Origin: a virus
Direction: 5' to 3' (one strand)
Virus record (IMG/VR): IMGVR_UViG_3300027833_001604
Coordinates: 1-64,000 of that record
Length of the DNA stretch: 64,000 nt
Under the pieces are notes generated by a model. That model worked only from the letters and a program-made list of their open reading frames with translations, was not told the origin of the DNA and did not search any database. The position numbers and the translations under genes are program-made. Of the stretch, positions 41,837-49,455 are shown piece after piece; position 1 is the first letter of the stretch; the number at the start of each line of letters is the position of its first letter.

Positions 41837-42714
41837 AAACATATTTAAATGCACTAGGGCATATCCTAGCAAATGGCAAAGAAAAAGGTGACAGAACAGG
41901 AACTGGCACCAAAGGCGTGTTTGGTTATCAAATGCACTTTGATTTAGAAAAAGGATTTCCTGCCGTAACAACCAAAACACTTGCATGGAAAAGTGTTGTA
42001 AGTGAACTGTTATGGTTATTAGAAGGTAGCACAGATGAACGTAGGCTTGCAGAATTACGCTACGGCTTACCACGTGAGGAGTTAGTAGACAAGACTACTA
42101 TTTGGACTGCTAATGCAGATGCACAGGGTGTAGCACTTGGTTATGAAAATACAGATACCGTCAAAGAACTAGGACCAGTATATGGTAAACAATGGCGTGG
42201 ACGCGATACTCGATTCCACATATCAACACACCAAGGCGTGGATCAAATAGCACAAATCATTGAACAAATTAAAACAGACCCAGACAGTAGACGCATTATA
42301 TTAAATGCATGGAACGTCGGCGAAATAGATAAAATGGCATTACCACCATGTCATGCACTTGCACAATTTTATGTAGTAGAAGGCAAACTAAGTTGTCAAC
42401 TGTATCAACGTAGTGCAGATATGTTCTTGGGTGTTCCATTTAATATTGCTAGCTATAGTCTACTTACTCATATGCTTGCACAAATTTGTAATTTAAAAGT
42501 AGGCGAGTTTGTATGGACAGGTGGCGACTGTCACATATATCAAAACCATATGCCACAGGTATTGCAACAGCTTTCACGTAAACCTGCTAAATCACCTGTA
42601 TTAGTTATGCCAGAATTTGCTTCACTTGAAGAAGTGTTAAATAGTAGTATAGAGGATTATGTATTAGAAAACTATGCACCTCTACCTACAATTAAGGCAG
42701 AAATGGCAGTATAA
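41833..42714 (+). CDS. thyA: thymidylate synthase
   Basis: A 293-residue enzyme. GDRTGTGTKGVFG near 20, GPVYGKQWR near 117, PPCHALAQFYV with the catalytic Cys near 174 and QRSADMFLGVPFNIASY near 195 are diagnostic. It makes dTMP from dUMP using methylene-tetrahydrofolate. The length and all key residues are normal. It lies after folA in a coupled pair. Confidence 0.98.
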   Translation: MKTYLNALGHILANGKEKGDRTGTGTKGVFGYQMHFDLEKGFPAVTTKTLAWKSVVSELLWLLEGSTDERRLAELRYGLPREELVDKTTIWTANADAQGVALGYENTDTVKELGPVYGKQWRGRDTRFHISTHQGVDQIAQIIEQIKTDPDSRRIILNAWNVGEIDKMALPPCHALAQFYVVEGKLSCQLYQRSADMFLGVPFNIASYSLLTHMLAQICNLKVGEFVWTGGDCHIYQNHMPQVLQQLSRKPAKSPVLVMPEFASLEEVLNSSIEDYVLENYAPLPTIKAEMAV

Positions 42715-42715
42715 T

Positions 42716-43246
42716 ATGGATAAAGAGATTAGAGACAAATACTTTGGTAATAATTGGAATCCCAATTATGATCATTACAAATACAGTGGATGGGCGTTAC
42801 TTGATAAAGTTGAACCCGAAGAAGAAGTATTGGATATTGGTTGCGGCTTTAATCTATTTAAAGATGCGTTTGGCGACAGACTACATGGCATAGATCCTGC
42901 AAATACAAAGGCCGATGAACTTGTTGGTATTATGGAGTTTGAAACAGATAAGCAATGGGACGTTGCATTTGCTTTAGGTAGTTTAAACTTTGGAACAGCA
43001 GAAGAGGTGGAGCCACAAGTAGAAAAAGCAATTAGTTTACTAAAACCAGGTGGACGTATTTACTGGAGGCAAAATCCAGGACTAGGTGACCATCCATGGA
43101 AAGGAATGGAAGAAATTGTTTTCTTCCCATGGAGCATGCAACTTAACTATGAATGGGCAGACAAATTTAAATGTGTAGTAGTTGAATGTAAATGGGATGC
43201 GGAAAGCGATCGAATTTATGCTGAATGGAAGAAATCAACTGTATGA
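42716..43246 (+). CDS. SAM-dependent methyltransferase
   Basis: A 176-residue class I methyltransferase. The start at 42716 follows thyA by one base. EVLDIGCGFNLFKDAFG (about 39-55) is motif I, LHGIDPANT motif II, WDVAFALGSLNFG motif IV-like and LLKPGGRIYWRQ a late strand. The next gene, a radical SAM/SPASM protein, overlaps by ATGA, so the two may modify the same substrate. Confidence 0.85.
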   Translation: MDKEIRDKYFGNNWNPNYDHYKYSGWALLDKVEPEEEVLDIGCGFNLFKDAFGDRLHGIDPANTKADELVGIMEFETDKQWDVAFALGSLNFGTAEEVEPQVEKAISLLKPGGRIYWRQNPGLGDHPWKGMEEIVFFPWSMQLNYEWADKFKCVVVECKWDAESDRIYAEWKKSTV

Positions 43247-44235
43247 ATTGGTTAGATAAATTTAATAGTATTAAGGTTGAAATTACTTCGCATTGTAATG
43301 CAAAGTGTCCAGGTTGCACTCGCAACATAACTGGCGGTAAAAATGTTTCAGATTTAAAATTAGATCATATGCCATATGAACTATGGCATAGAGTTATGCA
43401 CGAAGATACCAAAGGCATGGAAATAGTAGAAGTATTGTTTGACGGCAATGTAGGTGATTTCTGTATGAATCCTAAAGCTATTGACTTTATTAAAACGGCC
43501 CATGAAGCACACCCTGATATGTTTATACAAATTAATACCAATGGTGGTGCTAGAACAGAAGAATGGTGGGCAGAGTTTGGCGAGGTTATTGCTGAAATTC
43601 CACATAGAGTAAACTTTGCAATTGATGGATTAGAAGATACACATCATATACACAGACGTTCAACAACATATGAGATAGTTGTGCGTAATATGAAAGCATT
43701 TGTTTCAAAGGGTGGAAATGCTAACTGGATATTTACATACTTTGACCATAACTTACATCAAGTAGACGAAGCAAGAAAACGTGCAATTGATTATGGTTGC
43801 TACTGGTTTCAAACTAGATGGAGTTGTATACCAGGCGAAGATTTGTATGTGAAAACTGACACAGAAGAATACGAAATTGGCACTGAGAACATATATGAAA
43901 TGGAAGAATACATGGATCATATAAGACCTCTAAAACATATGCAACCAGAGTTTGAAGAAGGTGAACATATGTGTCCAGCATATACACAAGGACAGATTAC
44001 TATTGACTTCAGAGGTATATTATGGCCATGCAGTTACATATATTCTACAGAAGTTAGAACACAAGAGTTTGCCAGTCCTTTTCGCATAGAAATGCAACAC
44101 CCCGGCGAAACAATAAGTTTACATAAACACGCATTACCAGATATACTTTCTAATACTTTCTTTAAGGACCAATTACCAGATGCAATAACTAATAAAAAGT
44201 TGAGCATTTGTAACATGTGGTGCTTTAACGACTAA
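43243..44235 (+). CDS. radical SAM protein with C-terminal SPASM-like domain
   Basis: A 330-residue protein (start at the ATG overlapping the methyltransferase stop). CNAKCPGC (C18, C22, C25) binds the radical SAM cluster, very near the N-terminus. The C-terminus has CPAYTQGQITIDFRGILWPCS and ends CNMWCFND, cysteines typical of SPASM auxiliary clusters. It is the intact counterpart of the split pair at 49805/49456, which has the same order. Unlike the 9273-type proteins it has no N-terminal cluster domain. Confidence 0.92.
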   Translation: MNWLDKFNSIKVEITSHCNAKCPGCTRNITGGKNVSDLKLDHMPYELWHRVMHEDTKGMEIVEVLFDGNVGDFCMNPKAIDFIKTAHEAHPDMFIQINTNGGARTEEWWAEFGEVIAEIPHRVNFAIDGLEDTHHIHRRSTTYEIVVRNMKAFVSKGGNANWIFTYFDHNLHQVDEARKRAIDYGCYWFQTRWSCIPGEDLYVKTDTEEYEIGTENIYEMEEYMDHIRPLKHMQPEFEEGEHMCPAYTQGQITIDFRGILWPCSYIYSTEVRTQEFASPFRIEMQHPGETISLHKHALPDILSNTFFKDQLPDAITNKKLSICNMWCFND

Positions 44236-44251
44236 TCCTAAACAGTTATAG

Positions 44252-44260
44252 ATAAATACT
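44252..44260 (+). promoter_or_regulatory. T4-type late promoter box
   Basis: ATAAATACT 27 bases before the GTG of the HtrA-like gene, the same spacing as at 2574/2609. A short intergenic gap surrounds it. Confidence 0.55.
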
Positions 44261-44286
44261 TATAACTAAAATAGGATGGAATACTA

Positions 44287-45564
44287 GTGAAAAGTTTGAA
44301 AAAAATCACGTTGCTTATGCTTGCAACGGTAATTCTTAGTGTCGTTATCAACTCACACTATAGAAGCATACAAGAAACATTACACGAAGGAATAAGTTGG
44401 GTTTGGAAACAAAACGAAACAGTTGGAGAAGCCCTATATGATACAAATGCATTTCTATTTAACGGCGATGCTTTTGATCATGAACGTAGAATAAAAGATT
44501 ACATCTATAGTTCATTTCCTAGCGTTGTAATGATAAATGTTTTTCCTAACGAACAATCCCAAAATAACCCATTAGTTCAACGCAAGGCTGGACGAGGCAC
44601 TGGATTTTTCGTGTCTGTAGATGATGAATCAGCAACTATAATGACTAACTATCATGTTATAGAAGGTTACATAGGTTCTGAAAATTTACTAGATCTTAAA
44701 ATCAATACTGCAATAGATATGTGGGTATACGAAGCCACAATCATTGGGTATGACATAGTGGCAGACATTGCCCTTATTAAAATACTTAAAAAAGATAACG
44801 AAAAATGGGAAGCACTAGAGTTTGCAGATCCAGAAGAAATCAGCGAAGGCGATCCTGTTGTAGTTATTGGTCATGGTATGAGCTTACCTTGGAACAGCAC
44901 ACAGGGTATTGTTACATATGACGGCAGATTTGGACAACGTCCTTATTCATTAATGCTACAAGTTGATGCAGTTATTAACCAAGGTAACAGTGGCGGACCT
45001 GTTATAGGCACTGACCGTAAAGTATATGGAGTTGCACAATCAATACTAAGCCCAGGTAGAGCAATACCAGGTTGGGATGGTGTAGGATTAGCAGTTGGCT
45101 CCAGACAAGCAAAACGTAGCATGGATTATATTCTATCTGATGCATACGCAGAAAAAGGTTATGTTCCATATTCAGACTTATTGTTTAATACAAAAAACTT
45201 TGAAATAAAAAGTGTTATCGACACTAAACGCGAAGATAGACACATGTCATACTTTAATATACTAGAACCTGATCTAGATGTAAAAGCACCAACTATGGAA
45301 GTTGAACCAGTAAAACTAAATGCAGGACAGATTGCCGGAATGCAAGAAGGTGATATCATACTAGAGTTAAACGGTAAAAGTGTTTATACAGCATTTAAAA
45401 TATTCATCGAAACTATGTATGCAATACCAGGCGACACAGCAACGATTAAAGTATTACGTGGCGAAGAAGAATTAGAGTTTACTTTAGTTTACCAAGAAAT
45501 AGACTTTCAAAAACTAAAAAAATCTATCGAAGACCGTAATAAGTTGCAAAGAGGCGGCAAATAA
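44287..45564 (+). CDS. HtrA/DegP-like serine protease with PDZ domain
   Basis: A 425-residue GTG-start protein. Residues 6-22 form a signal anchor (ITLLMLATVILSVVI). The trypsin-like domain has TNYHVIEG (His about 122), ADIALIKI (Asp about 160) and NQGNSGGP (Ser about 235). A PDZ domain at about 335-410 includes AGMQEGDIILELNGK. It probably acts in the periplasm, anchored in the inner membrane, cleaving host or phage envelope proteins. A late box precedes it. The catalytic triad is complete. Confidence 0.95.
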   Translation: MKSLKKITLLMLATVILSVVINSHYRSIQETLHEGISWVWKQNETVGEALYDTNAFLFNGDAFDHERRIKDYIYSSFPSVVMINVFPNEQSQNNPLVQRKAGRGTGFFVSVDDESATIMTNYHVIEGYIGSENLLDLKINTAIDMWVYEATIIGYDIVADIALIKILKKDNEKWEALEFADPEEISEGDPVVVIGHGMSLPWNSTQGIVTYDGRFGQRPYSLMLQVDAVINQGNSGGPVIGTDRKVYGVAQSILSPGRAIPGWDGVGLAVGSRQAKRSMDYILSDAYAEKGYVPYSDLLFNTKNFEIKSVIDTKREDRHMSYFNILEPDLDVKAPTMEVEPVKLNAGQIAGMQEGDIILELNGKSVYTAFKIFIETMYAIPGDTATIKVLRGEEELEFTLVYQEIDFQKLKKSIEDRNKLQRGGK

Positions 45565-45568
45565 TAGG

Positions 45569-45597
45569 TTGACATAACCAAGAGTTCTTGTTATAAT
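45569..45597 (+). promoter_or_regulatory. sigma-70-type promoter with spacer dyad
   Basis: TTGACA at 45569-45574 and TATAAT at 45592-45597, 17-base spacer. CAAGA-GT-TCTTG in the spacer is an inverted repeat. It drives the secreted lyase-like gene. Confidence 0.85.
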
Positions 45598-45631
45598 ATA
45601 GTTTATATACAATATAACTATGGAGAACAAG

Positions 45632-47023
45632 ATGAAATACCTATCGCTATTGCTAGTGTTCATGACATCAGCATGCGTTGTAGCTGAAACAACCCCTCAG
45701 TTACGACCAGCTTCTTTTCAAACTACACAAAATACACTGCCGCTGATGCAATCATCAGGTGCAATTGACCATTCTTATTACGCAAAATCAGATTTTGTAA
45801 ATTTAACAATTCCTGAAGACTTTCAATTTGTTAACACAGTAAAACTTAAATATTTACTATCAACTGGTAAATGGCGAGATTATGCATTATTCAGTCACCA
45901 AGTAAGAAAGTTTAAAACTAGTTACAACTGTAAGGCTAGATTAAAAGATTTTGGTATTACATCTCAGACTAAAATGGTTGAGACTAGAAAAGAAGATTAT
46001 GCAGATGCTGCCAAAGCCGGATTTCGAAAGATAATAATATGTGCTGAAGACGTGGGTGGATTGATTCATTTAGATTATCCATGGATAACCGAACAAATGG
46101 CAGAGATTATCTTATATCATGCAACAGAACGTAATGTTATTGAAGATGGCGTAACACATATGCCTAGTCAAGTGCAATATGCAAAGTATATGGTAATGGC
46201 ACAGGACGCTGAGTTCTACGCTTATTTCAAGGATTTGATGCCTTTAACCCCACCAGAACATGCGACTATTACTGCATACTTTGATGAAATATTCATGGGT
46301 AATATATTCCATCCACAACAACGCAGACAACAGTGTAATGTAAACTATCCAAGCCTAATTGCATCAACTGGTGAACATGGACAACACGGTTGCGGCACCA
46401 ATGGAACAGCCATGCTTCAGGCCTCATTAGCGTATGCATTGTCTACAAATAACAATAAACTATTTGAACGTGCAAAAGCAAACTTAACATATTGGTTAGG
46501 CACATTTGACAATGACGGAATACATGTATTACAAGCATCACGTGGAGCGGCATTAGGATATCATAAAGATATTAGTATTCGTTTAGGGTCTATAACTGAA
46601 GTTATGCAAACAATAGATTATGATTTCTTAGAACACACAATGCCACGTAGTGGAATTAAAGTTCATGAAGTATTAGATACACATTTCGAAATTCTAAACA
46701 ATCATAAACTAGTTGGAAAGTATGCAAAATATAATAATGGAGTATGGGATAAATGGTCGTCAATTTCAAACTTATCAACTGAAGCGGCAAACCGTAAAAT
46801 CAGTGGATTTGGTTGGTGGCATATTGCAAACGCTAATAGACGTTATGTAATAAACTACAGAAAACAACCCACTATGATGCGAGGTAAACTTATAGATTGG
46901 CAAGAATGGATTAAGAAAGATCTAAATACAGGACCACAAGATAGATGGGATGCAGCAGGTGAATTTTGGAAACATGCACTAATACCTGCTCAATATATGT
47001 ATGAAATTAACGAATCTAGGTAG
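45632..47023 (+). CDS. secreted lipoprotein resembling alginate/polysaccharide lyases
   Basis: A 463-residue protein. I take ATG 45632, preceded by GGAGAACAAG, rather than 45620. MKYLSLLLVFMTSAC is a lipoprotein signal with a lipobox ending at Cys15. Residues about 235-320 hold HGQHGCGTNGTAMLQASLAYAL and LQASRGAALGYHKD, arranged like the alpha/alpha toroid of alginate lyases (NNHxx then R-G/AxxxxYH). A lyase on an anionic polysaccharide would help release or spread virions. The key Asn-His and Tyr-His residues need alignment; the fold call is moderate. Confidence 0.5.
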   Translation: MKYLSLLLVFMTSACVVAETTPQLRPASFQTTQNTLPLMQSSGAIDHSYYAKSDFVNLTIPEDFQFVNTVKLKYLLSTGKWRDYALFSHQVRKFKTSYNCKARLKDFGITSQTKMVETRKEDYADAAKAGFRKIIICAEDVGGLIHLDYPWITEQMAEIILYHATERNVIEDGVTHMPSQVQYAKYMVMAQDAEFYAYFKDLMPLTPPEHATITAYFDEIFMGNIFHPQQRRQQCNVNYPSLIASTGEHGQHGCGTNGTAMLQASLAYALSTNNNKLFERAKANLTYWLGTFDNDGIHVLQASRGAALGYHKDISIRLGSITEVMQTIDYDFLEHTMPRSGIKVHEVLDTHFEILNNHKLVGKYAKYNNGVWDKWSSISNLSTEAANRKISGFGWWHIANANRRYVINYRKQPTMMRGKLIDWQEWIKKDLNTGPQDRWDAAGEFWKHALIPAQYMYEINESR

Positions 47024-47034
47024 TTAACATACAC

Positions 47035-47081
47035 TATATAGTGCCATTAAACGCTAACTAATTGGTGATTGGCACTATATA
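47035..47081 (+). repeat. inverted repeat, perfect 12-bp arms
   Basis: TATATAGTGCCA (47035-47046) and TGGCACTATATA (47070-47081) with a 23-base loop lie between the lyase-like gene and the promoter at 47093. There is no T run after it, so it is a weak terminator candidate. It could also bind a regulator or protect a 3' end. Confidence 0.6.
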
Positions 47082-47092
47082 TTGTTAAAAGG

Positions 47093-47121
47093 TTGACAAT
47101 ATCAACTAAATATCTTATAAT
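47093..47121 (+). promoter_or_regulatory. strong sigma-70-type promoter
   Basis: TTGACA at 47093-47098 and TATAAT at 47116-47121, 17-base spacer. It starts an mRNA with a leader of about 105 bases before the small membrane protein at 47232. Confidence 0.88.
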
Positions 47122-47144
47122 AGTGTAGTAATAAAAAAATTAAG

Positions 47145-47212
47145 GTTAGTGAAAGGGATGGGATCAGTTGTGACCGCTGAAGCTCACACTAACATAACAA
47201 AATCGGTCACGA
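47145..47212 (+). ncRNA. structured leader RNA, possible H-type pseudoknot
   Basis: Two perfect 7-base complementary pairs interleave: GTTAGTG (47145-47151) with CACTAAC (47187-47193) and GTGACCG (47170-47176) with CGGTCAC (47204-47210); the second can extend by a T-G and a T-A pair. The order a-b-a'-b' fits an H-type pseudoknot or two exclusive hairpins. The element ends just before the AGGAG ribosome site of the 47232 gene. Several riboswitch classes are pseudoknots; I do not recognise this sequence as one of them. Confidence 0.5.
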
Positions 47213-47231
47213 AAACGTAGGAGAAATAACT

Positions 47232-47453
47232 ATGTTAGATAAAATCAAAGGTGTAGTAGCTGGCGGTGTTGATATTGGTGTAATGCTAATTGGACTTGCT
47301 ATCGTGCTACAAATAGTATTTGGTGGATCTGTGCCTTTCTTAGGTGGAGATGTTATCGGAACTGTTATTGGAATAGTTGGACAACTTGGTTCAGCTGGAC
47401 TAACTGGTCTTATTGCCGCAGCAGTTTTGTGGAAACTATTTGATCGTGACTAA
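47232..47453 (+). CDS. small two-span membrane protein, single-gene unit
   Basis: A 73-residue hydrophobic protein with spans at about 10-30 (GGVDIGVMLIGLAIVLQIVF) and 41-68 and a short basic/acidic end (WKLFDRD). A consensus promoter, structured leader, strong ribosome site (GTAGGAG) and a terminator immediately downstream mark a highly expressed independent unit. Possible roles are holin, superinfection exclusion or membrane remodelling. I cannot choose among these. Confidence 0.75.
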   Translation: MLDKIKGVVAGGVDIGVMLIGLAIVLQIVFGGSVPFLGGDVIGTVIGIVGQLGSAGLTGLIAAAVLWKLFDRD

Positions 47454-47480
47454 GATATATTACTAGTAATATATTTACTT

Positions 47481-47512
47481 AAAACCCATGTATTTTTTAC
47501 ATGGGTTTTTTT
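47481..47512 (+). terminator. Rho-independent terminator
   Basis: AAAACCCATGTA and TACATGGGTTTT arms around a T-rich loop, followed by more T. It ends the one-gene unit at 47232. Confidence 0.9.
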
Positions 47513-47593
47513 ATGACTAATGTAAATAAAGGTAGACCTTAGTATGTAATAAATGTTATAATAGCTACATACATTAAAACGAAGAGAAAGATT

Positions 47594-47845
47594 ATGATTA
47601 AATATAAAATTGCAGTATTAGAGCGTATGATCGAGCATTACACAAAGAACATTGAGATGTTTTCAACCCTTCCCCCAACTAATACAGTGCTTGACAGTAT
47701 GGCAGAAATGGTTGCTGCTCGCAGAGTAGTAGCAAGTTTTATTGAAAACGATGGTGTGCCTACAATTCCGCCAGGTTGGCACAATGGTAATGTTCACTTT
47801 GATGGTATGGTAAATGCCGCTGCAAGTGGAGTAGAAATATTTTAA
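47594..47845 (+). CDS. hypothetical protein, 83 aa
   Basis: A soluble small protein with a helical N-terminal half and a Pro/Gly/Asn-rich end (TIPPGWHNGNVHFDG). A TATAAT box lies upstream at 47547-47552, with no good -35. An AAGAGAAAG ribosome site precedes the ATG. Unknown function; it is the first of four small early-type genes. Confidence 0.6.
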   Translation: MIKYKIAVLERMIEHYTKNIEMFSTLPPTNTVLDSMAEMVAARRVVASFIENDGVPTIPPGWHNGNVHFDGMVNAAASGVEIF

Positions 47846-47863
47846 AAAAGATGCATTATTCGG

Positions 47864-47892
47864 TTGACAACCAAGACATCTTACTGTATACT
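47864..47892 (+). promoter_or_regulatory. sigma-70-type promoter with conserved AAGACATCTT spacer
   Basis: TTGACA at 47864-47869 and TATACT at 47887-47892, 17-base spacer. The stretch GGTTGACAACCAAGACATCT is shared letter for letter with the promoter at 21942. The match continues after the -10 as TATGTATAAGTTAA. Confidence 0.85.
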
Positions 47893-47926
47893 GTATGTAT
47901 AAGTTAATAAAAAGTAGGAGTAATAC

Positions 47927-48130
47927 ATGAATATAAAATTTAATGATGTAACAAACATAGAACTAGGTGGCGTTGATATGAACGACTATCCAGATTTTTG
48001 TGATGCATATGTAGAAAGTGCAGAAAAGTTAGATGGAACACCACTAACTGATGTTGAACTAGAAGCGTTTAGCGAACTAGACGAAACAGCATCTTATATT
48101 AATGAGAATGCATACGAAAGTTTATTTTAA
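47927..48130 (+). CDS. acidic small protein, 67 aa
   Basis: A strongly acidic protein (DYPDFCDAYVESAEKLDG, TDVELEAFSELDETA) without known motif. Small acidic early proteins of phages often bind and inhibit host proteins, and its strong promoter suits that; no direct evidence is available. A ribosome site (GTAGGAG) precedes the ATG. Confidence 0.65.
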   Translation: MNIKFNDVTNIELGGVDMNDYPDFCDAYVESAEKLDGTPLTDVELEAFSELDETASYINENAYESLF

Positions 48131-48143
48131 AAAGGACTACATT

Positions 48144-48323
48144 ATGAAAACATTTACATTTGAAAATCATTTAGGTGAAACGTTTACTGCAAAAGCAGAA
48201 AAAGGTTTAGACGTAATGGAAGATGCAAACAAGGCTATATTGTGGCCTACTTGGAAAGACGGAATGTGGCAACAAGTAAGCGATACAAAATTTGTTTGGG
48301 TTTTAGGTAACTTTTTTAATTAA
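48144..48323 (+). CDS. hypothetical protein, 59 aa
   Basis: I set the start at 48144, after AAAAGGACT, since the upstream ATG at 48102 lies inside the previous gene. The peptide is beta-rich and Trp-rich (LWPTWKDGMWQQV, KFVWVLGNFF). It shares the promoter at 47864. No family is recognised. Confidence 0.6.
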   Translation: MKTFTFENHLGETFTAKAEKGLDVMEDANKAILWPTWKDGMWQQVSDTKFVWVLGNFFN

Positions 48324-48328
48324 AAAGG

Positions 48329-48357
48329 TTGACAAGTAAGACATCTTGCCGTATAAT
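48329..48357 (+). promoter_or_regulatory. sigma-70-type promoter with conserved AAGACATCTT spacer
   Basis: TTGACA at 48329-48334 and TATAAT at 48352-48357, 17-base spacer, and again AAGACATCTT inside it. It is the third promoter with this spacer. Confidence 0.87.
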
Positions 48358-48397
48358 ATAAGTATAAACACTAAAAAATTAACTACTGGAGAATAAT

Positions 48398-48745
48398 ATG
48401 AATTTAGAATATGATGTAAATGAACTTAAAACAATTGTTGCTCAAGCTAAGAAGGCAGCATATGAGGCCGCTAGTGATTACTTTATGGAAAAACTAGATG
48501 GTAAAGACAATTATCCTTGTGGATTTGCATGGGTTAAGATTCATGGTATTAAAGGTAATACTAAATTAGGTCGTGCTATGAAACAAGCTGGTATTGAACA
48601 AGACTATACTAAAGCATTTCAAATTTACAACCCTTCAGGTGTTAACGTGCAAAACGTTGATGTTAAAGAAGTTGGCGCAATGGCGGCAGCTAATGTTTTT
48701 GAATCGTTTGGTTTCAAAGCATATGCAGGAAGTAGGTTAGACTAA
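48398..48745 (+). CDS. hypothetical protein, 115 aa
   Basis: A soluble alpha/beta protein. The segment CGFAWVKIHGIKGNTKLGRAM (about 42-62, cited in part) and a later FQIYNPSG then NVDVKEVGAMAAANVF look conserved, and I recall comparable proteins in other large phages. No catalytic motif. Its stop overlaps the next start by one base. Confidence 0.65.
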   Translation: MNLEYDVNELKTIVAQAKKAAYEAASDYFMEKLDGKDNYPCGFAWVKIHGIKGNTKLGRAMKQAGIEQDYTKAFQIYNPSGVNVQNVDVKEVGAMAAANVFESFGFKAYAGSRLD

Positions 48746-48912
48746 TGGTAGATGTTTTAAAAGATATCGAAGTGCTAGAATCTGCACTTATTAATATCCA
48801 AGAAGGTGCAAGCGATGAAGTATACGCTGCACTATGGAGCTTGGAAAAGCTCTTACTAGAAAAGAAAGACATGGTTGCTGCGTTTGAAGATGACATGGCA
48901 CCAAAGTTATAA
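48745..48912 (+). CDS. small acidic helical protein, 55 aa
   Basis: A short gene starting in a TAATG overlap. The protein (VLKDIEVLESALINIQEG, LWSLEKLLLEKKD) should form two amphipathic helices, possibly a dimer. It ends as the late box TATAAATA begins. Function unknown. Confidence 0.6.
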   Translation: MVDVLKDIEVLESALINIQEGASDEVYAALWSLEKLLLEKKDMVAAFEDDMAPKL

Positions 48913-48917
48913 ATACT
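48908..48917 (+). promoter_or_regulatory. T4-type late promoter box
   Basis: TATAAATACT, a full match to the T4 late consensus TATAAATA, 21 bases before the thermonuclease start. It overlaps the preceding stop codon. Confidence 0.6.
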
Positions 48918-48937
48918 CTAACGGGAGGTTAGACTAC

Positions 48938-49405
48938 ATGAGAAATAATGAAAACGTTGGCAGAGGATTAATTGTTATAGCAATTTTACTTGTTGGCTTT
49001 ATAATTGCAAATCCAATATTTGCTAAAGACGTAGATATGGAAGTCTATGACTTTCCTATTACACGAATTATCGACGGCGACACAGTTGCCTTTGAAGCAG
49101 AATTTTTACCAGATCCACTTAAAAAAGAATTAAGCATTCGTGTATACGGTGTTGATACTCCAGAAAAAAGTTGGAGAGGTGAATGCGACAGTGAAAAAGA
49201 ACTAGGAGAAAAAGCTAGTAAGTTCACTAAAAAACTAATCGATGAAGCAGTTGACGTTCAGGTTGCAATTTACAAATGGGATAAGTTTGGCGGGCGTGTA
49301 TTGGGTGATATAATTATTGATGGGAAGAGTTTGAGATATGCTCTTATCGAAAAAGGTTATGCACGTGAATATTACGGTGATAAAAAGGAGAGCTGGTGTG
49401 AATAA
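48938..49405 (+). CDS. secreted staphylococcal-nuclease-like thermonuclease
   Basis: A 155-residue protein starting at 48938 after CGGGAGG. Residues about 11-29 are a signal peptide (LIVIAILLVGFIIANPIFA). IIDGDTV, IRVYGVDTPEKS (catalytic Arg about 68) and FGGRVLGDI (catalytic Arg about 121) match the SNase OB-fold nuclease. Export suggests it degrades DNA outside the cytoplasm, such as released host DNA or competing phage genomes, or scavenges nucleotides. A late box precedes it. Confidence 0.9.
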   Translation: MRNNENVGRGLIVIAILLVGFIIANPIFAKDVDMEVYDFPITRIIDGDTVAFEAEFLPDPLKKELSIRVYGVDTPEKSWRGECDSEKELGEKASKFTKKLIDEAVDVQVAIYKWDKFGGRVLGDIIIDGKSLRYALIEKGYAREYYGDKKESWCE

Positions 49406-49451
49406 CGCTAGTTAATGGTAGGCAGAGAAACGCCTTAACTGGCGTTTTTTT
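49404..49451 (+). terminator. Rho-independent terminator at the convergence point
   Basis: AACGCTAGTTAA (49404-49415) and TTAACTGGCGTT (49435-49446), one G-T pair, then a T run to 49451. It overlaps the thermonuclease stop and separates the plus block from the minus block. It has no T run for the minus direction. Confidence 0.85.
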
Positions 49452-49455
49452 GTGA

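Noticed and set aside
47035-47081. Rho-independent terminator
   Set aside because: The hairpin is perfect but no T run follows it, so I list it only as an inverted repeat.
47532-47552. Complete promoter before the 47594 gene
   Set aside because: TATAAT is present but GTAGAC lies only nine bases before it, too close for a -35 box.
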